From NCBI RefSeq assembly GCF_900110755.1, contig NZ_FOFF01000070.1, positions 1-32,135 of the forward strand: 32,135 nucleotides of DNA. Reading direction: 5' to 3'. Positions within the stretch are counted from its first letter, which is position 1. Each line of letters starts with the position of its first letter. Made by a program: the position numbers and the translations under genes. This DNA is from Streptomyces sp. yr375 (GTDB taxonomy: Bacteria; Actinomycetota; Actinomycetes; Streptomycetales; Streptomycetaceae). The notes under the pieces are model-generated. The model ran no database searches. It worked only from the letters and a program-made list of their open reading frames with translations, and was not told the origin of the DNA. Shown piece after piece: positions 1-10,044 of this stretch.

Positions 1-2166
<2,166 letters not shown>

Positions 2167-2170
<4 letters not shown>

Positions 2171-2913
2171 GGTTTCCATTCCGTCGCAAACGGCCACTCG
2201 TACATACAGAGCACGTCTTCATCGAACCCAGGGCTCTGCCTAGCGCCACTAAAGGAATCTTCTTCAAAGCGGTATTTTCCGCTCGATGGATCTTGACTGA
2301 CGAGGCAGATCACTACACCCCAGAATCCATGGTGATCACTGAACTCGTAAGAATGGCCACCTCAGTAACCGAGTGCTGGGATGCCCTGGATTCCAAGGGA
2401 GCCGAGGATGCCCTCAATTCGGCTCTCGGACGCCCCCGCCCAATCCATAGCTTGCCGGACTCTGAGTTGTCAGCACGGGTTCAGCTGACTCTCAGCTCTC
2501 AGGCACGTGCCGATGCCGAGCAATATCATGAGGATCGAACCAGGCTGGCGCGGCTCCGCTACCTCAAGGAACAGCTCTACAGTGATCCGGAGATGGTGCT
2601 CCTGGACCGCTTGGAACAACGGCCTGGTGACATCGAAACCTTGGACATCAAGGATTTTCAACGACTTTCGCGCAGCCTCCGAGTTGGAGGGACATGGTGG
2701 TACCCCCTGCTCGATTGCCTAGAGGCCCTCTCCAAGGAACTTCCCAGGCAGCATGGAGATCTCATCGCTATGAAGCTGTTGCTGAAGGCATTCAAGGACA
2801 CGCTTCCAGAGCTCATCGATAGGCACGGGTTGCAAGATCTGGCCGACCAGCTACTGCCAGGGCCCGAACTCTCCCCCGACTCTAAGAAGGCGGCTGACTC
2901 AGCCAAGTACTGA
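2167..2913 (+). CDS. hypothetical partner protein of the cargo operon
   Basis: This 248-residue protein is translationally coupled to the preceding gene by an ATGA overlap. I do not recognise it firmly. The N-terminus is basic (MRFPFRRKR), followed by a hydrophobic/aromatic stretch (GIFFKAVFSARWIL, about residues 36-49) that could be a strand of a globular domain; there is no clear membrane segment or signal peptide. Residues about 60-155 are helical and charged, with ARADAEQYHEDRTRLARLRY about 112-131 likely coiled coil, and the C-terminal 90 residues are helical. The layout weakly recalls SPFH/band-7-like proteins encoded beside NTPases in actinobacteria, but that is only an impression. Coupling suggests it works in a complex with its neighbour. 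Confidence 0.7.
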
Positions 2914-3040
2914 GGCTTTCAGGTCACCCACTCACTTTGAGGGGAAGCAAAACAGGCAAATACCCTGGGCTGTTGGCAGCCAGCTCGCAGGACCAGCTTC
3001 ATGGAGCTGCGATGAAAGTCGTGCCCATGCTGTGGGGCCG

Positions 3041-3451
3041 TCAGTGTTCCAGTGGACGGAGCGGAAGGACGTTGCTGTGCTCCGATTTGGCTACTGCTGG
3101 CGGATCCTGCTGCTGAGTGAGGACGGCGCTGGCAAGCGTAAGGCCGGTGACCTGACGGCGGAGTTCGTCGATCTCCGCCTTCTGGTTCGCGATGGTCTTC
3201 CTGAGCTTGGCGACGGTCTCGCGGAGCCTCTTCTCGGTCTCGGGCACCTGCTGGGCCTCGTTGCGGACGCGTTCGTAGAACTCGTTCTTCAGGTCTGAGT
3301 GCCGCTTCATGAGGGCCATGCGGTGGACGTCGGCTTCGACGGCCAGGGCGGTGACGGTGAGGCTGCCGTTAGAGGTGGTGGGCTGCCCGGCCAGAAGGCG
3401 GTCCATGGCCTTGCGGATGCGGATGCGCTCGTCCTGGTGCTGCTGGGTCAT
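3041..3451 (-). CDS. TnpC-like / DUF6262 transposition accessory protein
   Basis: This 136-residue protein is the last gene of the recombinase operon; its ATG overlaps the stop of the third recombinase (ATGA). Residues about 8-60 look like a TetR-like helix-turn-helix (SLTVTALAVEADVHRMALMK), and residues about 65-112 form a long charged heptad-patterned coiled coil. Size, architecture and position match Tn554 TnpC and DUF6262 proteins, which accompany tyrosine recombinases and influence transposition frequency or orientation. It probably binds DNA or bridges the recombinases rather than catalysing. It converges with the cargo operon, with 127 bp between the stops. Confidence 0.75.
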   Translation of the reverse strand: MTQQHQDERIRIRKAMDRLLAGQPTTSNGSLTVTALAVEADVHRMALMKRHSDLKNEFYERVRNEAQQVPETEKRLRETVAKLRKTIANQKAEIDELRRQVTGLTLASAVLTQQQDPPAVAKSEHSNVLPLRPLEH

Positions 3452-5601
3452 GTCAGAGCCTCGATGGTCTGGGCAGTGGCGTCGTGGGTTACGGCCGTCT
3501 CGCGCAGCCGGGCGGCGTTGGCCTGCAGTTTCCGGGCGATGGGTCCGGGTGCATGGTCGGCGAGCTGGTCGATCTCGTCGGCCCGTTCGCGTAGTTGGCG
3601 GGCATGGGTGTCGGTGCGGACGGTGTTGCCGCAGCCGGATTTGCAGGCGTACTGCCTCGGCGCGGTGGCGCCGGGATCGGGTTCGCAGAGCGCGTTGTCG
3701 TGCTTGAAAGCACAGATCAGGAAAGCGTCCGGGTTGTCGTAGAGGACGATTCCGTCCCGGGCCAGGAATGCGGTGGCCTTCTTCGCGAAGGTCCTGGTGA
3801 CCAAGCGGCCTTCGAATCGGGGTGCTTGTCCGACGACGGTGATCGCGCGACGGGCTGCTGGTCCAGAGATCTTCTCACCGGCTGCCGTTCGGTCCCGAAG
3901 GCGGGCGGCCGTGTCGGCGGCGCCCAGGGCGGTCTCGACGTCGAGGACGCTGTGCAGGCCGCGGCGGCTGCGTGAGGCGTAGCCGCTGGAAGTGCGGGTG
4001 TCCAGGACGGTGCGCATGTGGCCGTACTGAATGGCCAGAGCGATCAGTCCGCCGGGGCGGCGGGCGACGTGCCAGGCCAGGGTGCGCCGGAACCGGGACA
4101 TGCCGATCGCGCCGAACGGGTCCTCGGGGATGGCCTGATCGGGCAGCCCTTGGGCCTCGGCCTCTCGGTTCACCCAGACGACGAAGGACTCGATCCGCCG
4201 GTTCAGAGACGTGCGCCGCATCGCTCCTTGGTTCTGCTTGCCGCCGGGGCGGTGAACGTCGTGGTGGGCGGCGCTGAGGAGGAGTTCGCCCTCGGGGACC
4301 ATTCGTTCCAGGACGCGGATGGCGCGGACGACTGGGGTGATCGCGACCCAGGGAACGTCGCGTACCTCGCCGGCGGAGGCGTGATTGCCGTTGTCGCCGA
4401 GGACGTTCTTAAAGTGGTGGCTGCGGATCAGGTGCCGACCCGTGGTGCCGTCGGTGGTCTGCTCGGGGTCGAGGCAGCAGCCCGAGCGCAGGGCCTGAAC
4501 TTCCTGGGGGCGCATGCCTGTGAGGTAGACGATCACGATGGCGGCGGCGGTGCCCAGGTGCTGCATCAGCGTGGTGGCTTCGCCGAAGGCGATGTAGTCG
4601 CGCCAGGGGCTGCCCTCGACCTCTCCGGTGACCGGGGCATTCAGGGGGCAGGGAGCGGGGCGTTCAAGGACGAGGTCCTGGACGTTGTGCAGCTTGACGA
4701 GTCGCTCGATCTGGGCGTGGGTGGCGCCGGTGTGTGCTGCAACGTAGTCGCGGGCCAGGTAAAGCCTGCCCTTGACGTGTGCGGCGGGCAGCGGGGCACC
4801 CGATTTGACCAGCGGGAGCAGGTACTCCTTGAGTGCGGCCCGGCTCGCCGAGGTGGCGGTGTTGTTCGCCGCCACGTCCATCAGGCGGCGCTGTTCGGCC
4901 CAGGCCGCCAGGATGTCGTCAGAGAAGTCGTCGACAAACCGCAGCGCCCAGATGAGCAGCGGGCCCAAGACCTGCGGGTCGAGTGGTTCGGTCGAGTTCT
5001 CCGCCTTGTCCGTGCCATCGGCGACGGGAAGGTAGTCGTCGACGCCCTCGGCCTCCCACGGCGGGCAACTGATTCCTGCCGGGCGGGCGCTGAGCTGGTC
5101 GTACACCCACAAGTCGGTGAAGTAGCCGAAGACCATCTCGGCATGCACCCGGCTGATGCCCTCGTCCCGCCGCTCTCCCGAGTAGGCCCGCCACTGGTCC
5201 GTGGTGCAGTCCGCGAGGCGGGTGATGCCTTGCTGGTGCAGCCAACGGGCCAGCCGGAACCATTCGCAGTACTTCTGCATCATGGTCGGGGCCGAGCCCC
5301 GTCCCCGGGCCGAGAGCCCTTTGGTACGGAGGAAGGTGGGTCTCCGCTCGCCGTTGATCAAGGACCAGACCACGAGCTTCATCTCGTCCCGCAAGGGTGC
5401 CGGGCAGTTCTTCCAGTGGATCGAAATCAGGGTGGTGCCTGGATTGTCGATGAGTGGGGCCAGGGACCAGACGGAGTCGCGGTAGCGGGAGTTGGGGTGA
5501 GTGTTGCCGGAGCTGATCCACTGCGGCAGCACCACGGGGCTGTCCGGGGTGGGCGTCGGCAGGATGTATGGGTCGGCTTCGTGGGCGAGAGCGCTGGTCA
5601 C
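3448..5601 (-). CDS. tyrosine recombinase, third of the trio
   Basis: The product has 717 residues; the GTG start overlaps the preceding stop (GTGA). The catalytic domain is at about 340-560: YLTGMRPQEVQAL carries the first Arg (R364), SRFRRTLAW (502-510) holds the second Arg (R505) with Ser where His of HxxR is usual, IQYGH (524-528) supplies the third-box His, and SSGYAS places the nucleophile at Y541. The N-terminal 330 residues are the DNA-binding and oligomerisation part. A C-terminal extension has C630, C639, C653 and C657, a possible zinc site, and ends in a helical tail. All key residues except the box II His are present, so it is probably active. It belongs to the large-recombinase group found third in RIT/Tn554-type operons. 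Confidence 0.85.
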   Translation of the reverse strand: MTSALAHEADPYILPTPTPDSPVVLPQWISSGNTHPNSRYRDSVWSLAPLIDNPGTTLISIHWKNCPAPLRDEMKLVVWSLINGERRPTFLRTKGLSARGRGSAPTMMQKYCEWFRLARWLHQQGITRLADCTTDQWRAYSGERRDEGISRVHAEMVFGYFTDLWVYDQLSARPAGISCPPWEAEGVDDYLPVADGTDKAENSTEPLDPQVLGPLLIWALRFVDDFSDDILAAWAEQRRLMDVAANNTATSASRAALKEYLLPLVKSGAPLPAAHVKGRLYLARDYVAAHTGATHAQIERLVKLHNVQDLVLERPAPCPLNAPVTGEVEGSPWRDYIAFGEATTLMQHLGTAAAIVIVYLTGMRPQEVQALRSGCCLDPEQTTDGTTGRHLIRSHHFKNVLGDNGNHASAGEVRDVPWVAITPVVRAIRVLERMVPEGELLLSAAHHDVHRPGGKQNQGAMRRTSLNRRIESFVVWVNREAEAQGLPDQAIPEDPFGAIGMSRFRRTLAWHVARRPGGLIALAIQYGHMRTVLDTRTSSGYASRSRRGLHSVLDVETALGAADTAARLRDRTAAGEKISGPAARRAITVVGQAPRFEGRLVTRTFAKKATAFLARDGIVLYDNPDAFLICAFKHDNALCEPDPGATAPRQYACKSGCGNTVRTDTHARQLRERADEIDQLADHAPGPIARKLQANAARLRETAVTHDATAQTIEALT

Positions 5602-7340
5602 GGCGCGAGGTCTCCCTTCAGCAGGAGGTGGACGAGGGCGTGGTCGTCGGTGCCGGCGCGGGCCAAGGCCGCGTCCCAGGCTGCGGCGCCGACCTTGTCG
5701 CGCAGGTCTTCAAGTCGCAGCGAGTGGTCGTGCCACCGCTTGTCCCATGTGCCGTCATCCAGCACGGAGCGAAGGCTTTCGAGCTGTTGTCGCAGGAGCG
5801 CGAGGCGAGGGTGGTGTCCGGGGTGGACGTGAGCGTTCTTGCAGGCCAGACAGAGCATGAAGTCGGCCCCACAACCGCCTTCCGGCGCGGGCCAGGGACT
5901 GGTCGACTCGTCCTCGCAGTCCACCGTGACCGTCTGTGCGTGAGCGGGGTCCGGGGCGTCGGCGAGATGCCCGCCAAAGACCGCGGCCTCAGCCTGGTCC
6001 AAGGCTTCCTCGGCGCCGTCCGCGAAGACGCTCCGTGATGCGCGCTGAACGTTCTCGTCGGGCAGGACGTAGACGCGTTCGTTGGTGTTCTGGGAATGCT
6101 GCCGGGGGTGGCCCTCTCGGGTCACCGTCGTGCGACGTACGCGCTGGAAGGGCGAGCCACCCAGGTCATGTGCCTGCTGCCAGCGCTGGGCGTCGTCGTA
6201 GGAGATGCCGAAGGACAAAGGACCCACCGGCCGCGGACGCTCCGTGTCCTGGTGCCGGTGAGCGGCCCTCGCCGGGGCGTACAGGCGCGAGACCATCAGC
6301 AGGTCGGTGCCCGGGGCCAGCCGGGCAGCCAGGTCGCGGCCGGGTGCGGTGGCCGCGAGCGCCTGCGTGATCAGCCGTCCCGGGGAGTCGGCACCGGAGT
6401 CGGTGATGTTCTCGGTGGAGAACCACCGCCCTCGGCCCGCACGGTGCTTCTCCACCTCGACCTGATAGGTGATCGAGGTCTTCTCCCCCACGGACGGGCC
6501 GGCGGTCGGAGCCGGCATCCGGTCGTAGATCTTCAGGTTCCAGGCGAACCGGTCGGTGAGAAGGACGGCCAGCGCCGTCAACTCCGTGCGCGACAGGAAC
6601 AACCGGCCCCATGTGTGCTCAGGACCGGCACCGCCGAGGAGGTTGCGGTGATCCACATAAGGCTGGCCGCTCGGCAGGATGCGCCGCGGGACGTCTCCCG
6701 TACGTGCGAGATGCTCCAGAACTTCCCCGAGCCGCCAGTCCTCGCTACCTTCCTCCAACTCGCACGCCCGCCACGCGCTCAGCAGACGGGTATTACCTTC
6801 GATCCGCAGCCGCGCCACCCTGAACTGCCGCTGCGCGGTCAGCACCACACGTTTACGCTCGTCGTCCGCGTAGGACTGCTTGCTGGGCTTCGCCGCGGGG
6901 AAGCGCCGCAGCAACTCCTCCGTCACGGGCCCGCTGGCGAATCGCGGGTCCTGCTGCAGCAAGAGGCGCACCGTGCTCAGTACCGCCTTGCCGGTGACAG
7001 TACTGACGTGACGAGCGCGCCAGCGCTTGAGCACAGCCACGGTCACACCATCCAGATCCTCTGGAGTGTTCTCGAGCTCGGACAGGAACGTGGCGAAGGC
7101 CATCACCCTGGACCAGCAGGTCTTGGCGGTCTCGTGGCTGGTCCAGGCCCTTGACCGAGCCGCGTACAACCGGGCCAGCGAGCGCTGCATGGGTTCAGGA
7201 ACGGGCAACTCGGAGAAATCGAACTCCTTCTGATAGCCCGCCTTGTTGATCACAGTGACCAGCAGACCGTCCGGCCTCAGCGGCGATTCGGTGCGGTGAT
7301 CCGCCGGAGGCAGCCCAGCCCGGTGCCCGCGCCGGCTCAC
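5598..7340 (-). CDS. middle tyrosine-recombinase-like protein with degenerate active site
   Basis: The product has 580 residues; the GTG start overlaps the upstream stop (GTGA). Its place between two clear recombinases identifies it as the middle member of the trio. The active-site motifs are poor: the first-Arg box is reduced to LTDRFAWNL (261-269), the second box reads FQRVRRTT (398-405) without a His, and the region RQHSQNTNERVYVL (413-426) offers Y424 as the only well-placed Tyr, with no GH motif. C490, C497 and C500 with His residues at 504, 506, 509 and 510 look like a zinc-binding knuckle. The protein may act structurally or in DNA recognition within a hetero-oligomeric recombinase complex. 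Assignment relies partly on gene order. Confidence 0.7.
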   Translation of the reverse strand: MSRRGHRAGLPPADHRTESPLRPDGLLVTVINKAGYQKEFDFSELPVPEPMQRSLARLYAARSRAWTSHETAKTCWSRVMAFATFLSELENTPEDLDGVTVAVLKRWRARHVSTVTGKAVLSTVRLLLQQDPRFASGPVTEELLRRFPAAKPSKQSYADDERKRVVLTAQRQFRVARLRIEGNTRLLSAWRACELEEGSEDWRLGEVLEHLARTGDVPRRILPSGQPYVDHRNLLGGAGPEHTWGRLFLSRTELTALAVLLTDRFAWNLKIYDRMPAPTAGPSVGEKTSITYQVEVEKHRAGRGRWFSTENITDSGADSPGRLITQALAATAPGRDLAARLAPGTDLLMVSRLYAPARAAHRHQDTERPRPVGPLSFGISYDDAQRWQQAHDLGGSPFQRVRRTTVTREGHPRQHSQNTNERVYVLPDENVQRASRSVFADGAEEALDQAEAAVFGGHLADAPDPAHAQTVTVDCEDESTSPWPAPEGGCGADFMLCLACKNAHVHPGHHPRLALLRQQLESLRSVLDDGTWDKRWHDHSLRLEDLRDKVGAAAWDAALARAGTDDHALVHLLLKGDLAP

Positions 7341-8869
7341 AATGCCTCCCCGAAGAGGGTGCCGATGTCCTGGATACCGGCGGACTCTCGTGCAAGCCGT
7401 GCGAAGACGTCGTCCAGATTTCCGCGTTCTTCGTCCTGCTCGTCACTGCTCTCGGCCGCGGCGAGGATCGACTCCAGCTGCAGGTGTGCGACGGGCGCCA
7501 GGTAGTGCCGCTTTGTCGTCTCCACGTCCGCGTGCCCCAGCAGCGTCTTCACCAGCCACCAGGGATCGCCGAAGAGCAACGCGAAGTCCCGTCGGTCCTT
7601 CTGCGAGAGCCCGTAGCGGTTCTCCATCAGCTCGTTCAGCACCACCAGCATGTAGAGCGCGTAGGAGTGCCGGGTGGAGTGCGGTGTCGCGTACGGGCTC
7701 TTGCCGCGTACCTCCGCCAGCCGGAATCCACGCCCCAGCTGCCGTTCCCCCGGCGTGAGCAGGACCTCTTCGCAGCGCAGGTTCGCGGATCGGAAAACGC
7801 CGTTCCAGCGGTCCGGGGCCATAGGCAGACCTTGCTCGGACAGCCACAGCCAGGCCGGTTCCGGGCCCTCTGGTCCCTCCATGAACAGCCACTGCCGCTC
7901 ACGCCACCCCAGCCGGCCCAGCTCCCGCGCACCGATGGCCCCGTCCTGGTCCACCCACTCCACCATCGGTTTCAGCCCGTGCGTCACCTTTGTGACCAGC
8001 CTCATCACCGGCAGACGCTCATATCGGCCCTCCGCTTGGGCCCGCTGGACCGCCCAGGCACGCTCCGACTCGATGTACGCCTCGACCTGCCCGACCGCAT
8101 CCACCGACGCGTAGAACGTTCGCCCCTTCTTCGCCCTGGTCACTTCCCCGGCGATGGCGCCATGGCAGTACCTGCCACGCCGCAGTTGCTGCGTGGGCAA
8201 CTCGAACGTCAGCAGCGATCCGCCCTCCTGCCGCCGCAGCCCGGAACTGAGCAACAGCTGCACGAAAGCCGTGTTGCGCAACTCCGTCCGCGCGTCCCAC
8301 CCCAGCACCGGCGCCCCGACCCTGCTGTGACCACGCAACCCGATGTCCGACCACAGAGCCCAGGTCCGCGGCGTCAGCCACGACACCCGTGCACTGACCG
8401 AATCCGCCGCCCGGTCCTCACGTCGCGACACGTCCACCGGCAACGGGCGAACCTTCCCCCACGTGAACAGCTTTGTGAACGCCGCCGCTTCCCGGTTCCA
8501 CTTCGCTCCGCCGATCCGCTCCGGGTTCGCCGGTGCCTCGCATCGCCAGTTCCGGTAGTCGGCCAGATCCTGCTCGGTGGCCTTCCTCCATGGCACTCGC
8601 CGCGAAGACAGGAATTCCAACAGCAGCCGGATATCCGTCGCGTAGTTCCGCTTCGTCTCCCGCTCCAGGCTCCGGAATTCCTTCGAGCGGACGAAGTCCA
8701 GCAGGTCTGTATCCACCACCCCGCCCGGCCGTACGAACACAGGATCACCGGACCGCAGCCCGATCCGGGCCACGGCATCCGGCAGATCCCGCACCCCCAA
8801 CACCCCCTCCGGCGACAGAGATCCCCACTGCCCCGGATCCGGCACCCACACCACGAACCACGACCCCAT
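7337..8869 (-). CDS. tyrosine recombinase, first of the trio
   Basis: The product has 510 residues and is the promoter-proximal gene of the module. The ATG at 8869 is preceded by a strong ribosome-binding site, AAGGGAGG on the minus strand. An N-terminal SAM-like core-binding domain lies at about 50-140 (ETKRNYATDIRLLLEFL, ADYRNWR). The catalytic domain has all boxes: SSGLRRQE with R212, PHSTRHSYA with H397 and R400, LLGHADVETT with H446, and RHYLAPV with the nucleophile Y456. It is a complete and probably active DNA strand-exchange enzyme. The gene starts only about 45 bp from the junction with the interrupted DUF2637 gene, as the first recombinase does in Tn554-type elements, so its promoter may lie close to or across the element end. 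Confidence 0.92.
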   Translation of the reverse strand: MGSWFVVWVPDPGQWGSLSPEGVLGVRDLPDAVARIGLRSGDPVFVRPGGVVDTDLLDFVRSKEFRSLERETKRNYATDIRLLLEFLSSRRVPWRKATEQDLADYRNWRCEAPANPERIGGAKWNREAAAFTKLFTWGKVRPLPVDVSRREDRAADSVSARVSWLTPRTWALWSDIGLRGHSRVGAPVLGWDARTELRNTAFVQLLLSSGLRRQEGGSLLTFELPTQQLRRGRYCHGAIAGEVTRAKKGRTFYASVDAVGQVEAYIESERAWAVQRAQAEGRYERLPVMRLVTKVTHGLKPMVEWVDQDGAIGARELGRLGWRERQWLFMEGPEGPEPAWLWLSEQGLPMAPDRWNGVFRSANLRCEEVLLTPGERQLGRGFRLAEVRGKSPYATPHSTRHSYALYMLVVLNELMENRYGLSQKDRRDFALLFGDPWWLVKTLLGHADVETTKRHYLAPVAHLQLESILAAAESSDEQDEERGNLDDVFARLARESAGIQDIGTLFGEAL

Positions 8870-8913
8870 CGCACGCCTCCCTTGACGCTTGAACTCATTG
8901 AATCATCAGGGAA

Positions 8914-10035
8914 GCCCTGGATCTGCTGCTGACGTGGATCCGCATCCCCTTCCCGCTGCTGCGCCAGACGGCGTGGCTGCTGACGGCGGCGACGATCGCG
9001 TTCAACGGCGCGGCGGCCTGGCCCGACCCGCTGGGCACGGGCATGCACGCGGTGATCCCGATCCTGTTCGTCGTCGCGGTGGAGGCGGCGCGGCACGCGA
9101 TCGGCCGGATCGCGGACATCACGGCCGACAAGCACATGGAGGGCGTGCGCATCACGCGCTGGCTGCTCTCCCCGCTGCCGACGTTCCTGCTGTGGCGGCG
9201 TATGAAGCTGTGGGAGCTGCGCTCCTACGAGCAGGTGATCAAGCTGGAGCAGGAACGTCTCGTCTACCAGGCGAGGCTGCGTTCCCGCTTCGGCCGGGCC
9301 TGGCGTCGCAAGGCCCCGGTGGAGTCCCTGATGCCCCTGCGCCTGGCCCGCTACGGCGTCCCCCTGGCGGAAACGGCCCCGGCGGGCCTGGCAGCGGCAG
9401 GCATAGAACCGGCCCTGCTGCCCCCGGCCCCGGTACAGGCACAGATACCGGCCCCGGCACCGGCCCCCCAGCAGGAGCTGGCCCCGGCCCCCGTGCAGCA
9501 GCAGCTACAGCAACAACCGCAACAACAGCCGCAGCCGCAGCCGCAGCAACAACAGCCTCCGCAGTCACAGCCGCCCGGGGACGAGCAGAACCCGTGGCTC
9601 CAGGCGCGGGACCCCCGGGCCATCGCCTACCAGGGCGGCTACGACCCGACGTACGACCCGGCGGAGCAGTACGCCGACTGGTACGCGGCCGAGCAGCACG
9701 CCGAGCAGTACGCGGACCCGTACCAGGAGGAGCCCCCCGTCCAGGAGCCGTCCCCGGAGGAGACGGGCTCCTTCCCCATCCCGGTGGGCCCGAACCGCAG
9801 CCGTGAGCTGGGCGAGGGCGGCGGCACGCCGGTCGTGGAGCCGGACGAAGAGGCGTACTACCAGATCTTCAAGCAGTCGTCGATGAGCGGCAGCGGCTAC
9901 CCGACGCCGAGCCAGTTCAGCTACGACGTCGAGGCGACGTACGGCACGCCCGTCCCGGACGCGGAGGCCAAGCGCATGGTGATGCGCTTCCAGAACCGCC
10001 ACGCGGCGGAACTGGAAGAGGACCACATCGCGTAA
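8914..10035 (+). pseudogene. DUF2637 membrane protein, 5' part lost to insertion
   Basis: The frame has stops at 8890 and 8899 and then reads as a DUF2637-type protein from ALDLLLTWIRIPFPLL onward. Members normally begin with about 60 more residues containing the first membrane helices; these are absent. Two membrane segments remain (TAWLLTAATIAFNGAAAW and MHAVIPILFVVAVEAA). Then comes a conserved cytoplasmic stretch with ITADKHMEGVRITRWLLSP and a long tail rich in Gln and Pro that ends with a conserved-looking C-terminus. The first in-frame ATG is at 9043 and has no good ribosome-binding site. The fragment keeps a healthy reading frame, suggesting a recent insertion. It ends 9 bp before the lysS stop on the other strand. 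DUF2637 proteins of actinobacteria have no assigned reaction. Confidence 0.8.
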
Positions 10036-10044
10036 CCGCGGCGG

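Noticed and set aside
2914..3040. Possible terminator between the convergent cargo and recombinase operons
   Set aside because: I looked for a stem around 2970-3020, but the arms do not pair well enough to report.
4018..5832. 604-codon open frame on the plus strand opposite the recombinase genes
   Set aside because: It crosses two genes with clear recombinase motifs on the other strand; composition (Gly, Val, Asp, Arg rich without motifs) is typical of an antisense shadow in high-GC DNA.
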